64,000 nt of DNA from DATKCF01 sp035513345 (GTDB taxonomy: Bacteria; Gemmatimonadota; Gemmatimonadetes; Longimicrobiales; RSA9), in the NCBI GenBank assembly GCA_035513345.1, contig DATKCF010000042.1, forward strand, positions 37,673-101,672, given 5' to 3'. The position numbers were made by a program, and so were the translations under genes. Positions 27,059 through 36,092 of the stretch are shown here, piece after piece. How positions within the stretch are numbered: position 1 is the first letter of the stretch; each line of letters begins with the position of its first letter. Below the pieces are notes generated by a model. That model was not told the origin of the DNA. It did not search any database and was given only the letters and a program-made list of their open reading frames with translations.

Positions 27059-28168
27059 ATGGTGAACAATGCGCTGAACGGAGCCCGTCCCGGCGGGCAG
27101 GGCAGGATCCTGCCCGGAAGCGAGCCAACACAGCGCGTGCCCGTGCTCGACCGCATCCTTGGCGTACCGCTCTTCTTCAAGCTCTTCCTTGCCAACAGCG
27201 CGATCATCATCGGCGTCACGCTCGTGGGCGCGCTGCTGTCCGGCCGATTCACGGGTGCGCAGGCCGATGCCGTCGCGCCCTTCGTGCTACTGGCCCTTGC
27301 GGGCATCGTCCTGACTCTGGCCGTGAACGCCGTGATCGTCTGGATCGCACTGACTCCGGTCCGGACGCTGGAGTCCGCGGCGGCGCGCATCAGGGCGGGC
27401 GACTACAGCGCGCGTGCGGAGAGTTCACGACTGGCAGATCGCGATCTCGAGCGGCTGACGCGCACTTTCAACGACGTAGTCGATGCCGTGGCAGACCAGA
27501 CCCGCCGCCTGCGCGAGATGGCGGCACGGGCGCAATCGGCTACGGAGGAAGAGCGTCGCCGGCTGGCCCGCGAGCTGCACGACGGCATCGCGCAGAGCCT
27601 GGCCGCGCTCAATATCAGGGTGAAACTTGCCCGCAAGACCACCGACGATCAAGTTCGTGCGTCGGATCTGGACGAGATCAGTGGCGGAATATCCGATGCG
27701 ATTCTGGAGATCCGCCGGATGGCACGCGGGCTGCGCCCGCCGGCGCTCGAGCTGCTGGGACTGGCGGCATCGATCGACTCGCACGCCCGCCCGGCCGCCG
27801 AGGCGGCCGGGCTGGAGGCGACGATCGCGACCGAGAACGTGACGGGCCTGCTGTCATCCGAGGTGGAGCTGGCCGTCTACCGGATTCTGCAGGAAAGCCT
27901 GTCCAACGTGATCCGGCATTCCGGCGCGTCACAGGTGAGAATCGAACTCGGGAAGACCGTTGACGGCATCGAGTTGCTGATCGAGGACGATGGCATGGGG
28001 TTCGACTCGGCCGGCATGATGTCCGGCGACCGGGGTCTCGGTATTTTCGGCATGACGGAACGGGCGTCCGTGATAGGCGGTGAACTGGTGATCACGAGCC
28101 GACCGGACGACGGGACTCGCGTCCTGCTGACCGTACCCATTCTGGAGAGTGTCCCGCATGGCGGATGA
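27059..28168 (+). CDS. NarX-type sensor histidine kinase (HisKA_3)
   Basis: About 369 aa. TM helices are near residues 40-62 and 75-97, with almost no periplasmic part, so the signal is probably sensed in the membrane or cytosol. A HAMP domain follows TM2 (TPVRTLESAAARIRAGDYSA). The HisKA_3 box ERRRLARELHDGIAQSLAAL holds the phosphorylated His. The HATPase has RILQESLSNVIRHSGA, DDGMGFD and DRGLGIFGM. GGGAGG is only three bases before ATG 27059 and six before GTG 27062, so the true start may be the GTG. The gene overlaps the following response regulator by 11 bp and is its obvious partner. Confidence 0.88.
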   Translation: MVNNALNGARPGGQGRILPGSEPTQRVPVLDRILGVPLFFKLFLANSAIIIGVTLVGALLSGRFTGAQADAVAPFVLLALAGIVLTLAVNAVIVWIALTPVRTLESAAARIRAGDYSARAESSRLADRDLERLTRTFNDVVDAVADQTRRLREMAARAQSATEEERRRLARELHDGIAQSLAALNIRVKLARKTTDDQVRASDLDEISGGISDAILEIRRMARGLRPPALELLGLAASIDSHARPAAEAAGLEATIATENVTGLLSSEVELAVYRILQESLSNVIRHSGASQVRIELGKTVDGIELLIEDDGMGFDSAGMMSGDRGLGIFGMTERASVIGGELVITSRPDDGTRVLLTVPILESVPHGG

Positions 28169-28814
28169 TCTGATCAGGATCGTACTTGCCGATGACCACC
28201 AGGTGCTTCGTGCGGGATTGAAGGCGCTGCTCGAATCCGAGCCGGACATGAAGGTTGTCGGTGAAGCCTCGACGGGCGAGGAGGCGGTCGAGAAGGCGGA
28301 GTTCCTGAAACCGACCGTACTGGTGATGGACCTGTCGATGCCGGGTATGGGTGGCCTCGAGGCGACTCGGAAGATAACCGAGGCCGGCTACACGCGGGTC
28401 CTGGTGCTCACCATGCACGCCGAGGAGGAGTACCTGCTACCGGTGCTCGAAGCCGGCGGCAGCGGGTACGTGAAAAAGACGAGCGCCGATGTCGACCTGA
28501 CCGCAGCGATCCGGACCGTGGCGCGCGACGAGGTGTTTCTGTATCCGAACGCGGCTCGGCTGCTGCTCCAGGGGTTCCGCGTGCGCGGCGAAAGGAACGA
28601 GGACGATCCGATCAACAAGTTGACCGAACGCGAACGCGACGTGATGACGATGACCGCCGAAGGGTTCAGCTCCTCGGAGATCGGCGGGAAGCTGTTCATC
28701 TCACCCAAGACCGTGGATACCTACCGTTCCCGCATCATGCAGAAGCTCGAGTTGACTCACCGTTCCGAGCTGGTCCGGTTCGCGCTTCAGGCGGGATTGC
28801 TCAAGGCGAAATAG
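28158..28814 (+). CDS. NarL/FixJ-family response regulator
   Basis: 218 aa. The receiver has the acidic pair in VLADDHQVLR, phosphoacceptor Asp in VLVMDLSMPGMGG, the Thr switch in VLVLTMHAEEEY and Lys in GYVKKTSAD. The LuxR-type HTH is LTERERDVMTMTAEGFSSSE, with KTVDTYRSRIMQKL as recognition helix. ATG 28158 has GGAGAG eight bases upstream and lies inside the kinase gene's end. A terminator hairpin begins in its stop codon. The adjacent convergent operon carries the multihaem cytochromes; that this pair senses electron-acceptor supply is only a guess from position and NarX/NarL type. Confidence 0.92.
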   Translation: MADDLIRIVLADDHQVLRAGLKALLESEPDMKVVGEASTGEEAVEKAEFLKPTVLVMDLSMPGMGGLEATRKITEAGYTRVLVLTMHAEEEYLLPVLEAGGSGYVKKTSADVDLTAAIRTVARDEVFLYPNAARLLLQGFRVRGERNEDDPINKLTERERDVMTMTAEGFSSSEIGGKLFISPKTVDTYRSRIMQKLELTHRSELVRFALQAGLLKAK

Positions 28815-28839
28815 GCCGGCTGGCGCAACCTGCCGGCTT
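28813..28839. terminator. Terminator hairpin between NarL-type gene and cytochrome operon
   Basis: AGGCCGGC (28813-28820) pairs with GCCGGCTT (28832-28839) including one G-U pair, with an 11-base loop. TTCT follows on the plus strand. It overlaps the response regulator's TAG and separates convergent transcripts. Confidence 0.55.
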
Positions 28840-28905
28840 TCTGGTCCGCTCGTTGCCTCGCCGCCGTCCAGTTCGGCAGGCGAGCGACACCCACGCGTAC
28901 CACGC

Positions 28906-30288
28906 TTAGCCGCCGGTCCCTCCCAGCGGATCGCGGATGTGGCAGGTCCGGCACACGAACGCGTTGCGCCGACTGGCCTGCTCGGCGTCGAACATCGGGC
29001 CGTGCGGGCTGACGCGGAACGCTCCAAGCTGCGAGTGGCAGCGCAGGCAATCCGGCGGACGATGACAGCTGGCGCAGGACTCCAGGCCCTGCCTCGCGGC
29101 CTGACCGTGCCGCAGCAGCCACGCAGATTCGGCATCGTGGTAGACGGCGCCGGTCACACCGGTCGGCGCCCGTCCCGCCGTGCGATGGCACGCCTGACAG
29201 AATACTTCGGCGTCGTGGCAATTGGCGCACTCGAGGCGGCGCGCGAACGCTTCCGTCGGATGCGACTCCAGGAACTGCGGAGGGTGGAACCCGGCATTCG
29301 CGGCGGCGTCGTGGCACGCCGCGCATTCCGTCCGGCCATGGCAGGCCGAACAACTCCGAGGCGACGTTTCGGCAAGCCAGGCATGCGACGTCCCGAAAAC
29401 AGGACTCGCGTGGGATTCGGGCGCCGCTCGCCGGACCGACACGCCCTGTGCCTGTACGTGCGATGCGGCGGGTAGCGCGGCGACCTCGACAGGCGGTGAA
29501 TCGATGTGGCACGACGCACACGTGTCGCGGGTGTGACAGGACGAACACGATGCAGGTGTGGCCGCCTCGGCGCCGTGTTGCCACAGCCATTCGCCTGTCT
29601 GGTGACTGGGCGGCGTGAAGTACGACGCGGTCCAGCGCGGCAGCTCGAGCCCTGCGCCCGCGACGGGTAGCGCCTGCACGTCTGCGAGCGTGGCCGCATT
29701 CACGTGACAGGCCGTGCACCGCTCGCGCGTATGGCAGACACCGCATTCCGCGTTGCCTTCGTGATTCGCCAGGAAGTCGGGCGCGCCATGACCCGGCGGC
29801 AGCGGCAGAGCCAGGACGCGACCGAGATCGAATCGGCTTTCCGCGAGCGGGATGTGGCACGTCGAACATTGTGCACCGCTCAGGTGCTGCGGCGACTGGT
29901 GGCCATGGCAGGACAGACACTGTTCGACGACCGCGCGGTCAACGATCGTCATCCGGTCCCGACCTGCATCGACGTGACAGCCTTCACATGAGATGGCGTC
30001 GTTCGCCGCTACGCGGTCGTGCTGCGTGTGCGAGAAATCGAGTAGTGTCGCCTGCGGCTCGGGCGCCACCCACTCCACGCGGTCCACCACGGCTCCGTCG
30101 TGGCAGCCCGCGCACGTGGTTGGCGAGGGATACCAGTCGTCCGTCGGTCCATCCATCGTGTGGCACAATGTGCAGACCGGGAACAGTCCGGCGTGCATGT
30201 CATGCGGGAACGGCGGCTGCTGTGCGGCGGCGCCTGTCGCGATGACCGCAAGCAGCACGAATGCGGACAACGTCAGTCGCGCGATCAC
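28906..30288 (-). CDS. Periplasmic multihaem cytochrome c, 16 CxxCH motifs
   Basis: 460 aa. A Sec signal peptide ends ATGAAAQQ. Sixteen CxxCH haem-binding motifs can be counted, from CTLCH near residue 40 to CRTCH near the C-terminus, about one per 26 residues. Many distal His residues occur, as in FSHTQHDR, so bis-His ligation is likely. There is no TM or lipobox, so it should be soluble in the periplasm. It is the last gene of a six-gene operon and overlaps the barrel gene by 4 bp (ATGA). A periplasmic wire feeding the barrel is the natural role; no catalytic motif is visible. A closely packed haem chain this long fits the decahaem-like conduit proteins in concept, but I see no clear homology to MtrA. 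Confidence 0.85.
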   Translation of the reverse strand: MIARLTLSAFVLLAVIATGAAAQQPPFPHDMHAGLFPVCTLCHTMDGPTDDWYPSPTTCAGCHDGAVVDRVEWVAPEPQATLLDFSHTQHDRVAANDAISCEGCHVDAGRDRMTIVDRAVVEQCLSCHGHQSPQHLSGAQCSTCHIPLAESRFDLGRVLALPLPPGHGAPDFLANHEGNAECGVCHTRERCTACHVNAATLADVQALPVAGAGLELPRWTASYFTPPSHQTGEWLWQHGAEAATPASCSSCHTRDTCASCHIDSPPVEVAALPAASHVQAQGVSVRRAAPESHASPVFGTSHAWLAETSPRSCSACHGRTECAACHDAAANAGFHPPQFLESHPTEAFARRLECANCHDAEVFCQACHRTAGRAPTGVTGAVYHDAESAWLLRHGQAARQGLESCASCHRPPDCLRCHSQLGAFRVSPHGPMFDAEQASRRNAFVCRTCHIRDPLGGTGG

Positions 30289-31745
30289 CGCGGACCTCCG
30301 CCCTGCCGCATACCGGGATCTCTGCCAAAGCCGAGCCGCAGCGATACGAACGCTCGCCGCTGGTTCCAGTCCGCGGTGTCTTCGCGGTCGGATGTGTGGC
30401 GGTACAGGCTCAGTCCCGCGTCGATCTCGACCTGCGTGGTGATGCGTACCGTTCCGTCAATGCCGGCGCCGAGCACCGAGCCCTCGCCCACGCGGAACTC
30501 CTCGATCTGTTCGAACACGGTTACGGAAGCGCGGATCGCCGCGGGACCGGGATCCCAGCGTACCGAGACGTCGCCTCCGCCGAACGATGCGCCGAATCCG
30601 GTCTCACGCCGGAAGGACCCGTTGAAGGTCCAATCCTTGAGCGGCTGCCACCAGCCATTCAACGAGACGCGCCGGGTATCACGCTCGAGCGTCGGGCCGA
30701 TGACGTTGACGCCGGTCTCGCCGTAGCGGCGCAGTGAGCCCGCCGCCGTCAGACCCAGCCGCGCGCCGTCAGTCCACGCCACCAGCAGCTCCCCCTCGTT
30801 GTAGCCGACGGGATCGAAGAAACCCCAGATCGTCCACAGCTCGAAGTAGGGAAGATACCGACGGCCGGTGGCTTCGACCGCGAAAGCGTTGCCCACGGGC
30901 ACCCGAGCGCGAACGTGTGCCTTGCCAATGCGGCCGAACGCGAAATCGTAGTCGGCCGAAGCCACTACATGGATCGGCACGATCCTTGTAATCGATACCT
31001 CCGCTGATGCGCGCTCGGACGCGAGACCCGCGCGGTTCGCGAAGATCTCGCGCTGATAGCGTCCGGCCAGATCCATACCCGGCACCGGCGAACCGGACAC
31101 GGTGCCGCCAAGGAGAATTACGGACGGGTCCGGAACGAAGTCGTCAAACGCCTGAAGCGCTTCCGACCGCGGCTCGGACAGCCCGCGCGCAAGACTGCGG
31201 CCGGCATACAGCTCGGCGGAGAGCGATCGCCCGCGCCGATACAGCACGCTCGCACCGTCGAAGCTCGAGAAGCCGAGGCCGCCCATCGCGTACTGCCGCC
31301 CCACTCGAAAGCGGACAGGCGACCGGTCCCACTCGACGTACGCGATCATTGCATCGAACGCGTCGTCCGCCCGCGGCCAGACCGCGTCGCCGGCGTGGGC
31401 GCGCGCCCGCAGGAACGCCGTTGCGCTCAGGCCGGTCACGCCGAACCCCCACGCCGTGAGACGCACGTCCTGCGACAGCGTCGATGCAACCTGGCGTTCC
31501 GTCGGTCGGTAAACGATGCACGGCGTGGCCGGACGGCAGGCGATCGGCCGGCCGTCGAGGCGTACCCTGCCGTCCGCGTCGATCTCCAGCCGCGACGCAT
31601 CGATCGTGTCGGCCTGGAGCGGACGGAACTCGATCAGGCGGCTTGTAGTCGAAGCGGTCCCGCGAACACCCTGCGCCGTCACGAACGCGGGCAGGGCCGC
31701 GCCGAGACAGAGCATCGCCAGCGCCAGACCACAGGAGCGGGTCAT
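30285..31745 (-). CDS. Putative outer-membrane beta-barrel of the cytochrome operon
   Basis: 486 aa. A signal peptide ends FVTAQG. The rest is a series of amphipathic strands with aromatic girdles (YVEWDRSPVRFRVGRQYAMG, ELWTIWGFFDPVGYNEGELL, RRAFVSLRLGFGRD near the end). This fits an outer-membrane porin of roughly 20 strands. Two cysteines lie close together near the mature N-terminus, GRPIACRPATPCIVY. Lying between a 21-haem lipoprotein gene and a 16-haem periplasmic cytochrome gene, with 4-bp overlaps on both sides, it could be the sheath of a porin-cytochrome conduit as MtrB is for MtrA/MtrC. I see no direct similarity to MtrB; the role is from context. Confidence 0.65.
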   Translation of the reverse strand: MTRSCGLALAMLCLGAALPAFVTAQGVRGTASTTSRLIEFRPLQADTIDASRLEIDADGRVRLDGRPIACRPATPCIVYRPTERQVASTLSQDVRLTAWGFGVTGLSATAFLRARAHAGDAVWPRADDAFDAMIAYVEWDRSPVRFRVGRQYAMGGLGFSSFDGASVLYRRGRSLSAELYAGRSLARGLSEPRSEALQAFDDFVPDPSVILLGGTVSGSPVPGMDLAGRYQREIFANRAGLASERASAEVSITRIVPIHVVASADYDFAFGRIGKAHVRARVPVGNAFAVEATGRRYLPYFELWTIWGFFDPVGYNEGELLVAWTDGARLGLTAAGSLRRYGETGVNVIGPTLERDTRRVSLNGWWQPLKDWTFNGSFRRETGFGASFGGGDVSVRWDPGPAAIRASVTVFEQIEEFRVGEGSVLGAGIDGTVRITTQVEIDAGLSLYRHTSDREDTADWNQRRAFVSLRLGFGRDPGMRQGGGPR

Positions 31746-33751
31746 TGGCGCCCCCGCGGAATCGTTCGCGCACCCACGATCCGCCGCATCGCTTCATCGG
31801 GCGGGATCAGGAGGTGACACGTCGAGCACTCGCCGGCCGGCCTGTGATCTGCCATCGTCGTGTGGCACTGAAGACAGAACCGGCGGTCTGCGTTCTCCAT
31901 TATGCTCAGCGTGGCGGGCGCATGGCACGCGCCGCACAGCAGGTGGTCCGTGCGCTCGTGCAACGCCATCAGGCCGGAACCGTGACACGCGTTGCACGTC
32001 GCCGGCGAGCGGGGTCCCGTGTGATGCGACTCGTGGCATTCGTTGCACGTGATCGTGTTCTGCGCAACGCCGCTCTGATGGCAGTCGGCGCACTCGACGG
32101 TCGCGTGCGCGTCGTGTGAGAAAGCGACCTCCCGCCTGCGCTCCAGACCGTCGCGCTGAACGTGGACCGTCAGATCCGCCTGGACCCGCAACGCATCGAC
32201 GTCCGATCGCGCGTGACACGCCGTGCAGTCGCCGGCGTTCTCGATGTGGTGGCAGCTCGCGCAATCGGCCTGCATGATCAGCGTTCTGCCATGCGCCGGA
32301 TCGAATGTCGCGCCATCCGCCTCGAACAGTTCGGCCTGACCGTGGCAACGGCTGCATTGAAGCGAGCCCGCGAGCACGTGGGCCTTGTGCGAGAACGTGA
32401 CGTCGTAGACCGGATTTTCGATGGTCTGCACGCCATAGTGGCACCGAACGCACGTGACTACCTCCGGGTCCGGTCCGAGCGCCGGCACGGTGGGCACGAC
32501 TTCACCGACATGTCGGTACGACCGTGCGGCGGACGCGAGCGCCGCGCGCAACAGACCGTCCGCGGCGGGCAGATTGTGCACGCCATCGCCATCCGAAACG
32601 TGCTGCCAGACCGACACCGCATCTCGTGCGATCGAGTCGGCTGTCGCGTTGCCACGGACCTGCGCGTTCGACGACGCCGTGCGCACGTAGCTTCCGACCA
32701 GCGCGGTGTTTCGCCGGATGCCGCCGATCCATGGATCGAGCAGCGAACCGAAACGCGCGCCGTGACACGCGTCGCATTCCTGCCTGATCAGTTCGAATCG
32801 CTCAGCGGATCCGGCCGGCTGCGCCGTCGATGCGGCCACGTGACAGGTCGTGCACGCGACACGCTCGATGAACTTGAGCGCGGGATCCACCGCCGGGTGG
32901 TGCGGATCGAGACCCGCATACAGCTCCTGAACGGCACGATGAGCCGTCGAATCGACCGGCGTATTCAGCGCAGGATCGCCAGCATCGTGGCACGACTGGC
33001 ACTCGAGCCGGAGAGAGGACGCCAGACGGATGACCTGGTGCTCGACCGGCGTGTGACAGCGCGTGCACGACATGACGATCGCCGTGTCCATGTGCATCCC
33101 GTGTACTGTCGCGGCGTCCATGGCCTCGCCGCCACGCAGCGGGATCGCTCCGCCCGGCACGCCATGACACGTTCTGCACGTCGCCGCCGGCGAGGCGCCA
33201 GAGCCCGTCGCCACATCGTAGTGACACAACAGGCAGGAGATGCCCCGGTCGAGAACCGCTGCATGATCGATCGGCGCACCGCTCGTCGCGAACGCCGTGT
33301 GCCCGGGCTGGACGTGGCAGGCCGTACACGCGGACGCCGCGATCGTCGCCTGCGCCTCGCTGCCAGCCGGCGGGAGGTCCGCGTGGCAGAGGAAACAGCC
33401 GCCCGTCGTGATCGTCAGATCGACGTCGCCACTGTCGTGCGTGTGGCAGGCTTCACAGCCGAGCCGATCCGTTCCGGCCAGGCCCGCGTGCTCGAAGTGT
33501 GTCATGCTGACATTGTGGATCTCCACCGCGTCAGCAAGATCAACAGCGGCATGACAGTTCGTGCACGAGCCAGGCGTGACCGCCGTAACGAATCCCTCCG
33601 TCCCGGGCGCGGTGTGGCACTCCGCGCACCCAAGGTCCGAATGCGGGCCCGCTTCCACCACAGTGCCGGAGTCGGAACCGCCACAACCGGCCGCGAGCCA
33701 CAGCACCGTACATGCTCCGGAGCAAAATCGCGTGGCCGCCGCCCACGTCAT
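31742..33751 (-). CDS. Multihaem cytochrome c lipoprotein, 21 CxxCH motifs
   Basis: 669 aa. The N-terminus ends in a lipobox, LAAGC (Cys about residue 23), followed by GGSDSG, with no Asp at +2, so outer-membrane anchoring is possible. Twenty-one CxxCH motifs run from CAECH to CSTCH, with a gap in the middle (roughly residues 345-440) that may be a separate haem-free domain. One motif is followed by a second His (CASCHH). No catalytic signature is visible. It is the largest haem carrier of the locus and a candidate for the exposed terminal of an electron conduit. Start ATG 33749-33751 overlaps the cytochrome b stop; the stop overlaps the barrel gene's start. Confidence 0.85.
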   Translation of the reverse strand: MTWAAATRFCSGACTVLWLAAGCGGSDSGTVVEAGPHSDLGCAECHTAPGTEGFVTAVTPGSCTNCHAAVDLADAVEIHNVSMTHFEHAGLAGTDRLGCEACHTHDSGDVDLTITTGGCFLCHADLPPAGSEAQATIAASACTACHVQPGHTAFATSGAPIDHAAVLDRGISCLLCHYDVATGSGASPAATCRTCHGVPGGAIPLRGGEAMDAATVHGMHMDTAIVMSCTRCHTPVEHQVIRLASSLRLECQSCHDAGDPALNTPVDSTAHRAVQELYAGLDPHHPAVDPALKFIERVACTTCHVAASTAQPAGSAERFELIRQECDACHGARFGSLLDPWIGGIRRNTALVGSYVRTASSNAQVRGNATADSIARDAVSVWQHVSDGDGVHNLPAADGLLRAALASAARSYRHVGEVVPTVPALGPDPEVVTCVRCHYGVQTIENPVYDVTFSHKAHVLAGSLQCSRCHGQAELFEADGATFDPAHGRTLIMQADCASCHHIENAGDCTACHARSDVDALRVQADLTVHVQRDGLERRREVAFSHDAHATVECADCHQSGVAQNTITCNECHESHHTGPRSPATCNACHGSGLMALHERTDHLLCGACHAPATLSIMENADRRFCLQCHTTMADHRPAGECSTCHLLIPPDEAMRRIVGARTIPRGRQ

Positions 33752-34611
33752 TTGAAGGTGGCCCAGATGACCAGTCCGGCTAGCGTGAGGCCGATGAGAA
33801 TCGCGCCCGCACCGAATATGGCGGCGGCGATGTACAGCCCTCGTGGCGGCGGCGGCGCCACTCGCCGTTCGAGAAGCCTGTCCCTCTCCAGCCGCTCCAG
33901 TTCGAGTGGGTGCTCGTCCTCCATGTATTCGGTAGTAGCACGACCCGTGAAGATGACGAGGTCGAGCGGGAACTTCTCCGGCCTGAGCTGCCCGTTGAAG
34001 AAGTGGATCGTGAAAATGAATACGAGCGCGAGAAGCGCCTCATCGCCGTGAACGATCGTCGCGACATTGAAGGCCCAGCCCGGCAGCCAGCGCGCGAAGA
34101 ACTCGGGGAACCAAAGCAGCAGCCCCGAGCCGCCGATTACGGCTATGCCCCAGAAGACCGCCCAGTAGTCGAATTTCTCGAGGTAACTGAATCGGTCGAA
34201 CTGCGGCCGCGGTCCAAGACCAACGAACCACTTCAGCATCTGAATCAGGTCCTGCAGATCCTTCGGCTGTGGAACCATCGAATCCGGGCCCCAGAGCATC
34301 CGTTTCCGATCGGGCCCCAGCACGAGCTTCCTCAGAATCGAACCGACGTGCGTCACGAAATATGCGAATGTGATGACCGCGCAGATACGATGGATGACGC
34401 CCGCCACTTCGACGCCACCATGAAGCCTGATGATGAAATGCGCCCATGGCTCGTGTGAGAAGTGCAACGGAATGCCCGTTATGACCAGGCCAAAGAATGA
34501 TACGATCACCATCAGGTGGAGCACGCGTTCGAGCGGCGAAAAACGCCACAGGTACGGGCCTTTCCCACGATCCGACGAGGCCACGGCGCGAACCGGTGTG
34601 TGCGTGCTCAT
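33748..34611 (-). CDS. Cytochrome b561/FdnI-like membrane subunit
   Basis: 287 aa. The layout follows formate dehydrogenase gamma subunit/cytochrome b561 (PF01292-like) proteins. TM1 is in ERVLHLMVIVSFFGLVITGI, then HGGVEVAGVIHRICAVITFA with paired His, TM3 in YWAVFWGIAVIGGSGLLLWF, and TM4 in the ATIVHGDEALLALVFIFTIH region. The His in TM1, TM2 and TM4 can bind two b haems. A further hydrophobic segment near the C-terminus (LYIAAAIFGAGAILIGLTLA) gives a fifth helix. Such subunits exchange electrons with menaquinol. In this operon it most likely links the quinone pool to the multihaem cytochromes. Four-base ATGA overlaps exist at both ends. Confidence 0.85.
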   Translation of the reverse strand: MSTHTPVRAVASSDRGKGPYLWRFSPLERVLHLMVIVSFFGLVITGIPLHFSHEPWAHFIIRLHGGVEVAGVIHRICAVITFAYFVTHVGSILRKLVLGPDRKRMLWGPDSMVPQPKDLQDLIQMLKWFVGLGPRPQFDRFSYLEKFDYWAVFWGIAVIGGSGLLLWFPEFFARWLPGWAFNVATIVHGDEALLALVFIFTIHFFNGQLRPEKFPLDLVIFTGRATTEYMEDEHPLELERLERDRLLERRVAPPPPRGLYIAAAIFGAGAILIGLTLAGLVIWATFK

Positions 34612-36092
34612 TCGCGCACCGTCCCGTTGCCATCCCGGTCAGCGCGATCGCCCGGCGTATCGTCGACCGGCCCGTTCGTATCAGGCTGAGCCTCGCCATC
34701 GGCGCCGGCCCCGGTCCGCGGAATTGCTCCGGTCCCGGCCACGGCTCCAGCATCAGCCCGGGCCCCGGCCGCAGCTCCCGCCGTACCCCGGGCCGTAGCA
34801 GCCCCCGCCTTGCTCCCGGCCGCGAATCCCCCGCCGCCACCGCGTACTCCTTCGATGGTCCCCCGGATCAGCCAGAGGAGCGTGTGTGCGCCGAAGAAGA
34901 GGAACACGCCCACGAGCAGCGACGTCATCGCGAGCCACGTCCAGTAGAGCTGCGGGTAGCGTTCGCGATCCCTGTGGTCACCGTGCGGCAGGTATGCGAC
35001 GAAGTTGGCGCTCGCCTCGCCGTGGCACGCCGCGCAGGTCTCGACGCGGTTCACCATGTTCACGGAGGATGACGGGTCGTCCGCGGGCAGGTTCAGATGC
35101 GCCGTGTGGCAGTCGCTGCAACGTGCGGCGATCGCCGAGCCGAGACGCGTTACCTTGCCGTGGTACGTGTGGAAGTATGTTTCGTACACGCGCTCGTGGC
35201 ATGCGCCGCACTCCTCGATGACGCCGGCTTTCCACGGCTCGTCCGGTGGCGCGACGCCGTGCGCCGAATGGCACGTGTTGCAGACCGGCGCCTCGTGCCC
35301 GTCCTCATCAGTCTCGCCAAGCGCGAAGGCCTGGCCGTGAGCGCTGCTGAGGAACTGCTCGAGAACACCCTCATGGCAGGCGCCGCACGTGCGCGGGACA
35401 CTGTCACGCGCGATCGATGACAGCATGGAATCGGACGGCAGAACGCGGTGTGGCCGATGACAGTCGCTGCAAGTCGCCGACACGATCAGGCCGGCCTGCG
35501 AGATCGCCAACCCGTGTACGGTCTTGTGATAGAGCGACACCGCCGATCGCGCAACCGAGTCCGCCGGATCGGCGAAGTAGGCAGCCAGAATGTCCGGGTC
35601 GCTGTGGCATTCACCGCACATGGCCGCTTCGTTCAGCGGATGCGTCGGCGATGCGCGGTCCAGCGGGCCCAGCACGCGGTGGACACCGTGGCACCGAATG
35701 CAGCCGGGCGACTCGCCGAGTGGCGCCGCATCGCCCAGGGAATGCACGGACGCCAGCCAGTCCTGCTGCTCCGGTTCGTGGCACGACGCACAGGTCGCGG
35801 TGCTGGCGCTCGGCTGGTGCGGGTACGCGTCGTCATAGCCGCTGTGGCAACTGGCGCACACGAGCGTGTCATGGCTGGTGCCGTGCAGGATCGAATCGGG
35901 GACGAACATGCGCTCGTCGCCCGCGCGGTCCGTGGCCCGGCCGGCCAGGAACTCGCGATCGCCGTGGCAACGGCCGCACTGGACAGCACCCTGAGCGGTC
36001 ACCGCACTGGACGGTGCGAACATCTGCGGTGCTGCCGCGCCCAGCAGGATGAGCAGGAACGCTGTCGGGTGAAGCCGCCGCGATCCGCTCAC
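34608..36092 (-). CDS. Membrane-anchored multihaem cytochrome c, 11 CxxCH motifs
   Basis: 494 aa. A signal peptide ends SAVTAQG. Eleven CxxCH motifs lie within residues about 39-375 (CGRCH to CAACH). Several motifs are followed about 20-40 residues later by lone His residues (LHGTSH, YHKTVHG, SSAHGQ). A single C-terminal TM helix (YWTWLAMTSLLVGVFLFFGA) anchors it with haems outside. After it comes an unusual cytosolic tail of about 75 residues, rich in Gly/Ala and ending acidic. The pairing with the cytochrome b gene downstream (4-bp overlap) suggests the two form a quinol-linked membrane complex. The tail has no known partner. Confidence 0.83.
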   Translation of the reverse strand: MSGSRRLHPTAFLLILLGAAAPQMFAPSSAVTAQGAVQCGRCHGDREFLAGRATDRAGDERMFVPDSILHGTSHDTLVCASCHSGYDDAYPHQPSASTATCASCHEPEQQDWLASVHSLGDAAPLGESPGCIRCHGVHRVLGPLDRASPTHPLNEAAMCGECHSDPDILAAYFADPADSVARSAVSLYHKTVHGLAISQAGLIVSATCSDCHRPHRVLPSDSMLSSIARDSVPRTCGACHEGVLEQFLSSAHGQAFALGETDEDGHEAPVCNTCHSAHGVAPPDEPWKAGVIEECGACHERVYETYFHTYHGKVTRLGSAIAARCSDCHTAHLNLPADDPSSSVNMVNRVETCAACHGEASANFVAYLPHGDHRDRERYPQLYWTWLAMTSLLVGVFLFFGAHTLLWLIRGTIEGVRGGGGGFAAGSKAGAATARGTAGAAAGARADAGAVAGTGAIPRTGAGADGEAQPDTNGPVDDTPGDRADRDGNGTVRE

